A stretch of DNA of 64,000 bases from Streptomyces cyaneofuscatus (GTDB taxonomy: Bacteria; Actinomycetota; Actinomycetes; Streptomycetales; Streptomycetaceae): assembly GCF_000718135.1 (NCBI RefSeq), contig NZ_JOEM01000027.1:13621-77620 (forward strand), in the 5' to 3' direction. The position numbers were made by a program, and so were the translations under genes. The notes below the pieces were generated by a model, which saw only the letters and a program-made list of their open reading frames with translations, was not told the origin of the DNA and made no database searches. Below are positions 8,458 to 16,859 of this stretch, piece after piece (the first letter of the stretch is position 1; every line of letters begins with the position of its first letter).

Positions 8458-9036
8458 ATGAACAAGATCGTCTCGTCCATCTCGGTCTCCCTCGACGGCT
8501 TCTTCGAGGGGGCGGACCGGGACATCGAATGGCATTCCGTCGACGAGGAGGTCCACCAGCACTTCAACGACTACCTCCGGACTGCGGGCGCCTTCGTCGA
8601 GGGGCGCGTCACCTACCAGTTGATGGAGGAGTTCTGGCCGACGGCCGACCAGGACCCCGCCAACGCCGGGCCGATGGCCGAGTTCGCGGGCATCTGGCGG
8701 GACATGCCGAAGTACGTCTACTCCCGGACGCTGGAGAACGTGGGGCCGGGGGCGACCCTGCTGCGCGAGGTGGACCGGGACGAGGTGTGCGCGGTGCGCG
8801 ACGCGGCCGCCGGGGACCTGATCGTCGGCGGGGCTGACCTGGTGGAGACGTTCCGGCGGCTGGACCTGGTGGACGAGTACCGCGTCTACATCCACCCCGT
8901 CCTCCTCGGCCGGGGCCGCCCGTTCTTCGGGGAGGCGGCGGACCTGCAGGGGCTGCGGCTCCTGGAGAGCCGGACGTTCGGCAACGGCGTGGTGCTCCTG
9001 CGGTACGAGACGGATCCGGCACCGGCCGATGCGTGA
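8458..9036 (+). CDS. dihydrofolate reductase family protein (RibD C-terminal-like)
   Basis: Encodes 192 residues of the DHFR/RibD-reductase fold, probably an NADPH-dependent reductase of unknown substrate. Signatures are the N-terminal SISVSLDGF strand, GRVTYQLMEEFWP, the IVGGADLVETF nucleotide-binding turn and EYRVYIHPVLLGRGRPFF near residue 150. ATG 8458 starts the canonical MxKIVSSISVSLDG N-terminus. It ends about 45 bases before a perfect palindrome that probably terminates transcription. Confidence 0.88.
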   Translation: MNKIVSSISVSLDGFFEGADRDIEWHSVDEEVHQHFNDYLRTAGAFVEGRVTYQLMEEFWPTADQDPANAGPMAEFAGIWRDMPKYVYSRTLENVGPGATLLREVDRDEVCAVRDAAAGDLIVGGADLVETFRRLDLVDEYRVYIHPVLLGRGRPFFGEAADLQGLRLLESRTFGNGVVLLRYETDPAPADA

Positions 9037-9080
9037 GGTGTGATGAGTCATGCGTGAGGCGTGAGGCGTGATGCGGCGGA

Positions 9081-9120
9081 GGCCGATGCGTGAACCGTAC
9101 GTACGGTTCACGCATCGGCC
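9081..9120. terminator. perfect 40-bp palindrome between convergent genes
   Basis: Bases 9081-9100 are the exact reverse complement of 9101-9120, with no spacer (centre CCGTAC|GTACGG). It sits between the RibD-like gene (+) and the lipoprotein gene (-) that converge on it, so it probably serves both as a terminator. Just upstream (about 9031-9080) are several copies of the word GCGTGAGG/GATGCG, which look like decayed partial copies of one arm. Confidence 0.7.
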
Positions 9121-9137
9121 TTCAGGGCGTTCCGGCG

Positions 9138-9851
9138 TCAGTACATGAGGGCGTTCGCCCGGTCCGACTGCCAGTAGGTGACGAAGCCGTTGTCGTCCCA
9201 GTAGGTCTCCGCCGGGAGCTTCAGCTTGGCGGGCGTGTCGTACGTCGAGCCGTTCTTCTTGGCGAAGAACACCGACAGGTTCTTGCTCTTGTACAGCTTG
9301 CCCTGGCCGGGCTCCCCGCTGAGGGCGATGCCCGCGTACGCCTCCTCGCCGGGCGCCAGCGTGACCACGGCCTGCGGCTTGCTGTCCTTGAGGATCGGGA
9401 AGACGGACTGGGCGCCGTCGAAGCCGAGGTGCGGCGCGTAGTAGGCGTCGCAGAGCCCGGAGCCGGTGTTCTTGAGCGTCAGCAGCAGGTGGTTGATCGG
9501 GCGGGTCACCTTGGTGACCGTCACCGTGGTGTTCGCGGTCGTGCAGGTGGTGCGAGCGGTGGACGAGGCCTGGGTCGCCGTCTCGGTGCCGCTGTGGGTG
9601 CCCTTGTCGCCGTTGCCGCCGGCGTGCTTGCCCTGGGCGGGTGTGGAGGAGGTCCCGGCGGGCGCCCCGGCCGGCGGTGCGGTGGTCTCCTCCGAGGTCT
9701 GCGGCGTCTGCGGAGCGGTGGACTCCGTCGTGGCGGCCGGTGCCGGGCCCGCGCTCTTGGTGCCTTCGTTCCCGCCGCAGGCGGTCAGCGAGAGGGCGGC
9801 CACCAGTGCGGTGGCGGCGAGCGCGGTGGTGCGGATGCGGTTGGTGCGCAT
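9138..9851 (-). CDS. DUF4232 lipoprotein
   Basis: Encodes 237 residues. A lipoprotein signal (RTTALAATALVAALSLTAC, lipobox LTAC with Cys25) is followed by a long Thr/Ala/Pro/Gly linker to about residue 95. A DUF4232 domain then begins at RTTCTTANTTVTVTKVTRPINH and includes LLLTLKNTGSGLCDAYYAPHLGF. It is exported and tethered to the outer face of the membrane; the function of DUF4232 is unknown. ATG 9851 follows GGGGAG at a suitable distance. The C-terminal half contains two conserved Cys that may form a disulfide. Confidence 0.88.
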   Translation of the reverse strand: MRTNRIRTTALAATALVAALSLTACGGNEGTKSAGPAPAATTESTAPQTPQTSEETTAPPAGAPAGTSSTPAQGKHAGGNGDKGTHSGTETATQASSTARTTCTTANTTVTVTKVTRPINHLLLTLKNTGSGLCDAYYAPHLGFDGAQSVFPILKDSKPQAVVTLAPGEEAYAGIALSGEPGQGKLYKSKNLSVFFAKKNGSTYDTPAKLKLPAETYWDDNGFVTYWQSDRANALMY

Positions 9852-10055
9852 GGCGGTGGTACTCCCCGTGTTCGGTAGGTCAGTTCGTACGTCGGTCGGT
9901 GCTGCGGTCTGGTCCGAGCTTGTGGGGTGGCTGATTCCGGCCGCAACGCCCGGCGAACCATTGGGGATGCCGGAACGTCTACGCATACGGTGACCTGCGG
10001 GAATTCCACGTCCCTGGAATGCCGTTCCGGGACGACCAGGGAGGGGAACGCCGTC

Positions 10056-11432
10056 GTGGCGACGCCGGAGGCCGAGCAGTTCGCGGCCCTGCTGAAGGAA
10101 CTGAAGGACCGTTCGGGGCGCAGTTACGGGGTGCTGGCCGGGAGACTGCACGTCAGTACGTCGACCCTCCACCGGTACTGCAACGGTGACGCCGTGCCCA
10201 ACGAGTACGCCCCCGTCGAGCGGTTCGCCCGGCTGTGCGGGGCGGCGGGCGATGAGCTGGTGGAGGTGCACCGGCGGTGGATCGTGGCGGACGCGGCCCG
10301 GCGGCGGCCTGCGGGGGCGGGGGCAGTTACGGGGGCGGCGGCGGAGACGGCGGCTCCGGTTCCGGCCAAGGTCGCGCCCGCGCCCGTGCCTGAACCCGCT
10401 CCTGCGCCCGAACCTCCCACTGCCCTCACGGAGAAGCGCGCCGGAGCCTCAGCCTCCCCCTGGGCCCGGCTCTCCCGGCGTACGCGGGTGCTCCTCGCCG
10501 CCGTCGCGGTCGCCGCCCTCCTCGTGCCGGCCACCGTCGTCGCCGCCGATCTCGTCGGGGCGCGGGCCGAGGACGGCGCGGGCGCTGCAGGGCCTGGGGC
10601 CCGGGCGGACGACGACACCTTCACGCCGCCCGTCGCCACCGACCCCCGGCCCTCGGGGCCACCGGCCTCCGCCTCCCCGAGCGCCTCCCCGCAGCCCTCC
10701 GCGTCTTCCGGCACGCCGTCCGCCGCGCCCTCGGCCGAGCCCGGCGCGCCCGCCGGATCGGCCGGTTCCGCCGAGGAGCAGCCCCGAGGCGGCACCCGTA
10801 CGGGCCTCGGCGCGCCGCCCGCCGTCACCATCTCCTCGTACAACTGGGACGAGCCCTGCGGGCAGTTCTACCTGCTGGACCGGGGGCCGGAGGGGGTGGA
10901 CCCGCCGCCCCCGCCGCAGGACCGGCGGGGCTGGGCCCGGTCGTACGGCGGGGTGGACGCCGGGAACATGCTGCTCCAGCTGACCGTGCAGGGGACCTCG
11001 CGCGAGGCGGTCGTCCTGAAGGGCTTGTACGTGCGGGTGGTCTCCCGCAAGGCGCCGCTGCCCTGGTCGGCGTACCTGATGGGGAACGGGTGCGGCAGCA
11101 GCATCGTGCCGCAGACCTTCGCCTCCGACTTGGACACCGGGCATCCGATCATGACGCCCGTACCGGGGACGCAGGGCGACCGTACGATCCCGGCCGAGCC
11201 GTTCCCGTACAAGGTGTCGTCCGAGGACGTGGAGGTCTTCAACCTCGACATGAAGGCCGGGGGGTACGACGTGACCTGGTACCTGGAGCTGAAGTGGAGC
11301 AGCGGCGGGCGTGAGGGAATGCTGCGGATCGACGACCACGGGAAGCCGTTCCGGACGAGCGGTATGCGGGGGCGGCCGATGTACACGTACGGCAACGACG
11401 AGGTGAAGTGGGAGCCGTACCAGGCGGGTTGA
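10056..11432 (+). CDS. membrane-anchored helix-turn-helix protein
   Basis: Encodes 458 residues. The N-terminus (about 5-75) is an Xre-type HTH of the Streptomyces sort (LKELKDRSGRSYGVLAGRLH, then STSTLHRYCNGDAVP). An Ala/Pro-rich linker follows, then one transmembrane helix near 150-170 (VLLAAVAVAALLVPATVVAA), a Pro/Ser-rich extracellular spacer, and a C-terminal domain of about 180 residues beginning TISSYNWDEPCGQFYLLD. GTG 10056 is chosen for its GGGAGGGGAA ribosome site and because the HTH starts right after it; the frame is open further upstream to 9927. The layout suggests a transmembrane regulator linking an outside signal to DNA binding, which is inference. Confidence 0.85.
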   Translation: MATPEAEQFAALLKELKDRSGRSYGVLAGRLHVSTSTLHRYCNGDAVPNEYAPVERFARLCGAAGDELVEVHRRWIVADAARRRPAGAGAVTGAAAETAAPVPAKVAPAPVPEPAPAPEPPTALTEKRAGASASPWARLSRRTRVLLAAVAVAALLVPATVVAADLVGARAEDGAGAAGPGARADDDTFTPPVATDPRPSGPPASASPSASPQPSASSGTPSAAPSAEPGAPAGSAGSAEEQPRGGTRTGLGAPPAVTISSYNWDEPCGQFYLLDRGPEGVDPPPPPQDRRGWARSYGGVDAGNMLLQLTVQGTSREAVVLKGLYVRVVSRKAPLPWSAYLMGNGCGSSIVPQTFASDLDTGHPIMTPVPGTQGDRTIPAEPFPYKVSSEDVEVFNLDMKAGGYDVTWYLELKWSSGGREGMLRIDDHGKPFRTSGMRGRPMYTYGNDEVKWEPYQAG

Positions 11433-11447
11433 GGGGGCGGTGAGGGA

Positions 11448-11482
11448 GGGGCCGGCCGCTGTCCGTGGCAGCGGCCGGCCCC
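11448..11482. terminator. bidirectional hairpin terminator
   Basis: 14-bp perfect G+C arms (11448-11461 and 11469-11482) enclose a 7-base loop. It lies between the HTH gene (+) and the acyl-CoA dehydrogenase gene (-), which converge here. Confidence 0.75.
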
Positions 11483-11497
11483 CGTTCGGATGGCCCC

Positions 11498-12670
11498 TCA
11501 GGAGAGCGTCGCGCCCCAGCGGCGGAGGTCGAACGTCGGGTGCTGGGCGGCCGCGTTGGCGTCGCGCCAGATCCGCTGGACCGGTGCGTCGTCGTAGATC
11601 ACGGCCGAACCGGACGCCTCGTACACCGCGTTGACGACCTCCCGGCACCGCGTCCCCGCGTACGCGATGTCCCGCCGCATCCGGGCCCGCTCCTCGGCTG
11701 TGCCGCCCGGCGTGGAGGAGGCGGCGAGGGTGTCCAGGTCGGCGAGGAGCATCGCCCGTGCGGTGTCGACCGTGGCGGTGAGCGCGGACACGTCGAGCCC
11801 CGAGGCGTCGCTCGGGGAGCCCGCGTAGGCGTCCAGGGCCGCCCGTGCCGCGCCCAGGAGGACGCCCGCGAGCGCCACCGTGCCGACGGCGGCGAACGCC
11901 ATCCGGTACGGGGTCGTCCTCGGGCGGCCGTGGGGTGCGGGGCGGCCGGGGTCGAGGGCGCTGAGCGGGAGCACGCGGTGGTCGGGGACGAGGAGTTCGG
12001 GGACGGTGAACGAGCGGCTGCCCGTACCGCGCAGGCCGCTGGTGTGCCAGTCGTCGATGCCCACCGTCCGCTCCTGGGGGAGCAGCATGAAGTGGGGTGC
12101 CGGGTCGGCTCCAGGGGCGGGCGGGGCGCTCACCCCGGCGACGATCCACTCGGCGTGGTCGATGCCGGAGCAGAAGCGGCCCCACATGCCGCGCAGCAGG
12201 TAGCCGCCCGGGACGCGTCGGGCGGGCGGGCCGCTGAGGCGGAGCTGGAGGGCGACGCGGGTCGAGGGGGCGGAGAACACCTCCTGGCGTGCCTCCACGG
12301 GGAACTGCGCGACCGTCCAGGTGTTGCCGCCCATCACCGCGCGTACCCACCCCACCGACGCGCAGCCCCGGGAGAGCTCCTCCGTGGTCAGCAGGGCGGT
12401 GGCGAAGCCGAGGCCGCCGCCGCCCCAGACACGCGGGGTCAGGACGTCGAAGAGGCGGGCGTCGTCCAGGAGGCGTACGGCCTCCGCGGGCAGGGTGCGC
12501 AGCCGGTCGGCCTCGGCCGCGTACGCCCCGAGGCGGGGCGCGATGGCGCGGGCGGCGGCGACCGCTTCGTCGTGCGAGGCGGGCGGGGCGGGCAGGCGGG
12601 GGACGTCATCGGGGTGCCGCGGGGCGGCGCTCTGCGGATCGGTCCGTACGGAGGCGGTGGCGGCGGTCAC
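11498..12670 (-). CDS. acyl-CoA dehydrogenase family protein
   Basis: Encodes 390 residues of the acyl-CoA dehydrogenase / flavin monooxygenase-like fold. There is a helical N-terminal domain with a GGGGLGFATALLTTEELSRGC segment, a beta domain (residues about 125-225, including GTGSRSFTVPELLVP), and a helical C-terminal domain with AYAGTRCREVVNAVYEASGS and IWRDANAAAQHPTFDLRRWG. The usual catalytic Glu could not be located. The AQHPTF ending resembles the HpaB/DszC-like subgroup, so it may be an FMN-dependent oxygenase. GTG 12670 overlaps the upstream CoA-transferase stop (GTGA) and has GGAG 6 bases before it. The pair is therefore coupled and probably iron-controlled through the box at 14659. 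Confidence 0.87.
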   Translation of the reverse strand: MTAATASVRTDPQSAAPRHPDDVPRLPAPPASHDEAVAAARAIAPRLGAYAAEADRLRTLPAEAVRLLDDARLFDVLTPRVWGGGGLGFATALLTTEELSRGCASVGWVRAVMGGNTWTVAQFPVEARQEVFSAPSTRVALQLRLSGPPARRVPGGYLLRGMWGRFCSGIDHAEWIVAGVSAPPAPGADPAPHFMLLPQERTVGIDDWHTSGLRGTGSRSFTVPELLVPDHRVLPLSALDPGRPAPHGRPRTTPYRMAFAAVGTVALAGVLLGAARAALDAYAGSPSDASGLDVSALTATVDTARAMLLADLDTLAASSTPGGTAEERARMRRDIAYAGTRCREVVNAVYEASGSAVIYDDAPVQRIWRDANAAAQHPTFDLRRWGATLS

Positions 12671-14571
12671 GAGAAGCTCCAGGGGGGTGTGGGCCGGGCG
12701 CAGCCGTCGTGGGTGAAGTAAGGGGAGAGCGCGGGGTCCTGGGGGAGGGCGGCGATGTCGGTGACCACGGCGCGGGCGGGGATCCCGGCCGCGTGGAGGC
12801 GGCCCAGCCAGGCGGCGGTGGGGGCGGTGGCGAGTTCGGCCGGGGTCGTCCCGGCACCCGCGCCGACCGCGATCAGGCCGTCGGCGGTAGGGGCGACGAG
12901 ACCGGCCTCCGCGGGCTGCGTCCCCGGGGCCTCGTCCAGGCCGCGCAGCAGGGGCCGCAGCAGCACCCGGGAGGCGCCGAGCAGCGAGGAGTCGACGCGC
13001 AGGCGGCCCGTCGCCGCGCCGGACTCGCGGGCCAGCAGGGCCGCCAGGACCGATTCGGCCGCCAGGTGGCCGCCCAGCACGTCCAGCAGGGTCACCAGCG
13101 AGGGGGCCGGGGTCCCGTCGGGCGTCGTGACGGTGTCGGCGACGCCCGACCACGCCTGGACCATGGGGTCCGTCCCCGCCGGGCGCGGTCCGTCGGGTGC
13201 GCGGTCCCAGGCGGAGGCCCAGGCGTAGATCAGCCCCGGGCGGGCGCGGGCCAGGTCCTCCTCGTCGAGCCGGAGCCGGGCCGCCTCGCCCGGGGCCCAG
13301 GTGTGCAGGAAGACGTCCGCCTCCGCCACGGTCTCGGCGACCGCGCGGCGCCCCGCCGCCGTACGGATGTCGGTCTCGCGGACCTCCTTGCCCGCGTTGA
13401 GCGCCGTGAACCGGGCCGAGACCCCGCCCGCGAGCGGCGCCGCCCCGCGCGAGGGGTCGCCGCCCGGCTGCTCGATCCGGATGACGTGGGCCCCGAGCGC
13501 CTGGAGCACGGAGGTGGCCAGCGGGCCCTGGACGCCCCGGGTGGACTCGACGACGCGCAGGCCGCCGAGGGGGAGTTGGGGGAAGCCGGTGTGGGGGCGG
13601 GAGGAGGTGTACGGGGGTGCCGGGAGCCCGTCGCGCTCGTCCCGGGGGAGTTCGCGCAGCTCCCAGGGGTCGTCGTCGTACCGTACGTCGCTGTCGGCGC
13701 GCCGGTCCGCGAGCGTGCGCAGGGCGCAGAGGCCCATCCCGGTCCGCTCGGCGACCAGGAGGAGGTCGGCGTAGCGGTGGCGGGCCGCGCACTGGGCGAG
13801 CGTCGTGATCAGCGGGGCGGCGGCCCGGGCGTGGCGTGCGGCGAAGGCCCGCCAGCTGTTGGCGATGTCCTTGGCGGGGGCGCCGACCGCCTTCCAGAAG
13901 TCGCGCCACGGCTGGACTTCGAGCGCCTCCACCTCGAAACGCACCCCGTCGGCCGAGAGGAACGGCGGGCGGGCGGCCCGGCGGTAGGGCGGGCTGGGGA
14001 CCTCCTCCGCTTCGTCCCCGGCGGTGGCGGCGGCCACGTACGGGCCGAGGGAGAAGAGGGCGGCCTCGGTCACGCTGACCCGGGCCGAGCGGACCGGGGT
14101 GCCACGCAGGCCGGAGAGGGCGGCGGCCAGCAGGGCCTGGGTGGCGACGACTCCGGTGAGGGTGGAGAGGTAGTCGGTGCCGAGCGGGCGGGGGCCGCCG
14201 TTGGCCCGGCCGTGGAGGGCCATGAGGCCGGTCGCGGCCTGGGCGGTGGTCTCGTCGAAGGGGGTGGGGTCCCCGGCGGGCCAGCCCCGCAGGGTCAAGT
14301 CCGTGCCCCGGGCGTGCGGGCCGCTGAGCCCGATGACGGTCTCCGGGCCGGCCGTGGCGTACCGGTCCTGCGCCGGGGCCGCGCTCCCGTCCGGGTGCCA
14401 GGGGCCCGAGCCGGGCCCGAACCGGGCGCCGAGCCGGGTGAGGTGGTCGCGGACGACCTCGGTGGCCGTGGCGAGGCCGGCGGGCGGGGCGGGCGGCAGG
14501 TGGACCAGGTGGCCGCCGAGCGGGAGGGCTTCGCTGGTGGTGAGCGGGGAGAGCGGTGGCGCGGATGTCAA
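12667..14571 (-). CDS. CaiB/BaiF family (type III) CoA-transferase, two-domain form
   Basis: Encodes 634 residues, longer than the usual 400. The C-terminal part (about 335-630) is a recognisable type III CoA-transferase: GGLRVVESTRGVQGPLATSVLQ, GAHVIRIEQPGGDP, and the likely catalytic Asp468 in GTDPMVQAWSG. The N-terminal 330 residues look like a degenerate second copy (GTDYLSTLTGVVATQALLAA, VRSARVSVTEAALFSLGP). The family moves CoA between carboxylic acids. An iron box lies about 90 bp upstream and the stop overlaps the start of the acyl-CoA dehydrogenase gene, so an iron-limited CoA-ester pathway is suggested. Substrate unknown. Confidence 0.87.
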   Translation of the reverse strand: MTSAPPLSPLTTSEALPLGGHLVHLPPAPPAGLATATEVVRDHLTRLGARFGPGSGPWHPDGSAAPAQDRYATAGPETVIGLSGPHARGTDLTLRGWPAGDPTPFDETTAQAATGLMALHGRANGGPRPLGTDYLSTLTGVVATQALLAAALSGLRGTPVRSARVSVTEAALFSLGPYVAAATAGDEAEEVPSPPYRRAARPPFLSADGVRFEVEALEVQPWRDFWKAVGAPAKDIANSWRAFAARHARAAAPLITTLAQCAARHRYADLLLVAERTGMGLCALRTLADRRADSDVRYDDDPWELRELPRDERDGLPAPPYTSSRPHTGFPQLPLGGLRVVESTRGVQGPLATSVLQALGAHVIRIEQPGGDPSRGAAPLAGGVSARFTALNAGKEVRETDIRTAAGRRAVAETVAEADVFLHTWAPGEAARLRLDEEDLARARPGLIYAWASAWDRAPDGPRPAGTDPMVQAWSGVADTVTTPDGTPAPSLVTLLDVLGGHLAAESVLAALLARESGAATGRLRVDSSLLGASRVLLRPLLRGLDEAPGTQPAEAGLVAPTADGLIAVGAGAGTTPAELATAPTAAWLGRLHAAGIPARAVVTDIAALPQDPALSPYFTHDGCARPTPPWSFS

Positions 14572-14658
14572 CGGGTCCTCCGGGATGGTCCGGTGGTGGT
14601 GTCCGGGGGCGGGCGGCGCGGGCGGGCGCGGGTCGGACGACCGGAGACGAGTTATTAG

Positions 14659-14677
14659 TTAGGTTAGGCTAACCATA
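14659..14677. promoter_or_regulatory. iron box (DmdR/IdeR-type operator)
   Basis: TTAGGTTAGGCTAACCATA closely follows the DmdR1/IdeR 19-bp consensus (TTAGGTTAGGCTCACCTAA) and contains the perfect dyad GGTTAG-G-CTAACC. It is in the 309-bp divergent gap (14572-14880), about 90 bp before the CoA-transferase start and about 200 bp before the phospholipase D gene. The rest of the gap holds no recognisable gene. Confidence 0.8.
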
Positions 14678-14880
14678 CTCATCTTGGTGGCGGGGTGGAG
14701 GATTTCAGCCGGATCAGGCCGCGCGGCGGGGGAGTTGAGGCCAGGTGGGTCCGAAGGGTGGAGCGGGGCTGAGTCCGGCCCGTACCGAGGAGTACAGTCT
14801 CCGACGCCCTGGCACGCCCGTCCCGGTGCGGCGACGCTCCGGACGGCGGGCGGCCCCACCCCCGTACCCCCAGGTGACCG

Positions 14881-16131
14881 ATGTCCGGCATAGCCGAAGC
14901 CTCCGAACGAGCCGAACAGGATCCGCGCGACCGCACGCGGACCGATGAGCGGGCAGATCTCGACCCGGATGTGTGCGAGAAGCGCTCCCTGCGGCTCAGA
15001 CGCAGGCTGGAGCGGCTGATCGGGATCGCGGCCACCGAGGGGAACTCGCTGCTCCCCCTCCGCAACGGCGACCAGATCTTCGGCGCGATGCTGAAGGCGA
15101 TCCGGTCCGCCGAGCACACCGTCGACATGATGACCTTCGTCTACTGGCGGGGCGACATCGCCCAGGAGTTCGCCGAGGCGCTCGCCGACCGCGCCCGGGC
15201 CGGCGTCCGGGTCCGGCTGATGCTGGACGGCTTCGGCTCCCGGCTGATCGAGAAGAGCCAGCTGGACATGATGGACGAGGCCGGGGTGACGGTCGCCTGG
15301 TTCCGGAAGCCGCTCTACCTCTCGCCGCTCAAGCAGAACCACCGCTGCCACCGCAAGGTCCTCATCACCGACGAGTCCACCGCGTTCACCGGCGGCGTCG
15401 GGATAGCCGAGGAGTGGTGCGGTGACGCGCGCAACGAGCACGAGTGGCGCGACACCCATGTGCAGGTCCGCGGCCCCGCCGTGGACGGGCTGGCCGCCGC
15501 CTTCGCGCAGAACTGGGCCGAGTGCCAGGACGAGCTCTTCGACGAGCGCGACCGGTTCGTGGCGAGCGACCACCACGGTGACGCGGTCGTCCAGGTCGTC
15601 CGCGGCTCGTCCTCCTTCGGCTGGCAGGACATGCAGACCCTGATCCGGGTCGTCCTCGAATCCGCCGAGGAGCGCATCCGCCTCACCACCGCCTACTTCG
15701 CACCCGACGACTACTTCACCGGGCTGCTCTGCGCCGCCGCCCGGCGCGGGGTGGAGGTCGAGATCCTGCTGCCGGGCCCGCACACCGACAAGCGGGTCTG
15801 CCAGCTCGCCGGTCAGCGCTACTACGAGGAGCTGACGGCGTGCGGGGTGAAGATCTACCAGTACCAGCCGACGATGATGCACACCAAGACCGTCACCATC
15901 GACCGGGTCGCCTCGCTCATCGGCTCCACCAACTTCAACCGGCGCTCCCTCGACCACGACGAGGAGGTCATGCTCGCGGTCCTGGACCAGGACTTCACCG
16001 ACGCGCTCGACAGCCACTTCGACGAGGACCGCGAGAAGAGCGTGCTGATCGAGCGGGGCCGGTGGAAGCGGCGCGATGTCCTCCAGCGGGTGCGGGAAGC
16101 GGCCGTCGTACCGATCCGCCGCTACCTCTGA
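14881..16131 (+). CDS. phospholipase D-type phosphatidyltransferase (cardiolipin synthase-like)
   Basis: Encodes 416 residues with two PLD half-sites. The first is HRCHRKVLITDESTAFTGG near residue 155, the second MHTKTVTIDRVASLIGSTNFNRRS near 335. Each supplies the HxKxxxxD catalytic set. N-terminal residues 1-35 are charged and there is no clear membrane anchor, unlike classical cardiolipin synthases, which carry two N-terminal helices. ATG 14881 follows AGGTGA. It probably forms or transfers phosphatidyl groups at the membrane. A PLD-nuclease N-terminal (PLDc_N) membrane protein is encoded separately at 43958. Confidence 0.9.
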   Translation: MSGIAEASERAEQDPRDRTRTDERADLDPDVCEKRSLRLRRRLERLIGIAATEGNSLLPLRNGDQIFGAMLKAIRSAEHTVDMMTFVYWRGDIAQEFAEALADRARAGVRVRLMLDGFGSRLIEKSQLDMMDEAGVTVAWFRKPLYLSPLKQNHRCHRKVLITDESTAFTGGVGIAEEWCGDARNEHEWRDTHVQVRGPAVDGLAAAFAQNWAECQDELFDERDRFVASDHHGDAVVQVVRGSSSFGWQDMQTLIRVVLESAEERIRLTTAYFAPDDYFTGLLCAAARRGVEVEILLPGPHTDKRVCQLAGQRYYEELTACGVKIYQYQPTMMHTKTVTIDRVASLIGSTNFNRRSLDHDEEVMLAVLDQDFTDALDSHFDEDREKSVLIERGRWKRRDVLQRVREAAVVPIRRYL

Positions 16132-16220
16132 GCCGGGCGGCGGGGTGTGGGCGGGGGCTGACCGGGCAGGCGGGGAGAGCAGCGTCCGTCTTAGCGTCCG
16201 TCTTGTGAAGGGAAGGGCCC

Positions 16221-16661
16221 ATGAGCGTCTCAGCCGACACCTCGCCGGCACCGGCAGCCGCGGTGATCACCGAGCCCCTGCCCGACCTCCAGCTCCAGCT
16301 GCTCATCCAGCTCCTGGACGAGGACCCGCGCTCCAGCCTGCCGCTCACCCTGACCCACCCCGGCGGTCTGCTGCACGGTGACGTCATCGGCCACGAGCAG
16401 TGGAAGGCCGAGTGGTCCAGGAGCCTGCGCCAGGTCGAGGGTGAAGGCGCCAACCTGCTGGCCGAGTTCCCCGAGACGGTCGACCAGGGCGTACGGGAGC
16501 TGCACGGCCGGGAGCAGGACGCGGAGACGTCCCGGCTGCCGCGCTGGATCCACCTGCGGGACGTGACGCTCCTCGGCGGCGCCATGAGTGCGGTCTCGCT
16601 GCCGCTGTGGCGCGGACGGCTCGCGGACGTGTCGGGGTGGGCGCTGGGGCGCCCGCAGTAG
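16221..16661 (+). CDS. uncharacterised protein, possibly GvpU-like
   Basis: Encodes 146 residues, soluble. The segment LQLQLLIQLLDEDPRSSLPLTLTHPGGLLHGDVIG, then EQWKAEW, resembles the core of gas-vesicle accessory GvpU-like proteins (a helix, then beta strands around GG-L-x-G). The segment RWIHLRDVTLLGG near residue 115 fits the same pattern. No other gas-vesicle gene is in the window, so a stand-alone role is likely and the family call is tentative. ATG 16221 follows GAAGGGAAGG. The stop is 17 bases before a 26-bp tandem repeat array. Confidence 0.75.
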   Translation: MSVSADTSPAPAAAVITEPLPDLQLQLLIQLLDEDPRSSLPLTLTHPGGLLHGDVIGHEQWKAEWSRSLRQVEGEGANLLAEFPETVDQGVRELHGREQDAETSRLPRWIHLRDVTLLGGAMSAVSLPLWRGRLADVSGWALGRPQ

Positions 16662-16677
16662 GGGGACGGTCGGTCCA

Positions 16678-16859
16678 CTCCTGGGGCTGCGGGATCACCG
16701 CGACTGCTGGGGCCGCGGGACGACGGCGACTCCTGGGGCCGCGGGACGACGGCGACTCCTGGGGCCGCGGGACGACCGTGACTCCTGGGGCTGCGGGACG
16801 ACCGTGACCCCTGGAGTTGTGGCGTGACCGCGGCTCCTAGAGTTGCGGCATGACCACCG
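16678..16859 (+). repeat. seven tandem 26-bp repeats running into a start codon
   Basis: Copies begin at 16678, 16704, 16730, 16756, 16782, 16808 and 16834. Typical unit: CTCCTGGGGCCGCGGGACGA plus CGGCGA. The central copies are near identical and the last two diverge (CTCCTAGAGTTGCGGCATGA). The seventh copy contains the ATG of the next gene at 16850. There are no spacers, so this is a minisatellite and not a CRISPR array. Confidence 0.9.

Noticed and set aside
12289..14658. 789-codon plus-strand frame over the CoA-transferase and dehydrogenase genes
   Set aside because: Shadow of two well-supported minus-strand genes; Gly/Arg-rich with no motif.
14881..16131. Phospholipase D gene as a member of the iron regulon
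   Set aside because: The iron box is about 200 bp away and much nearer the divergent CoA-transferase gene, so control of this gene is unsupported.
16221..16661. Part of a gas-vesicle cluster
   Set aside because: Only a weak GvpU-like resemblance; no gvpA, gvpF, gvpG, gvpJ or other gvp gene is present nearby.
16678..16859. CRISPR array
   Set aside because: The 26-bp units are directly adjacent with no unique spacers, and no cas genes are in the window.
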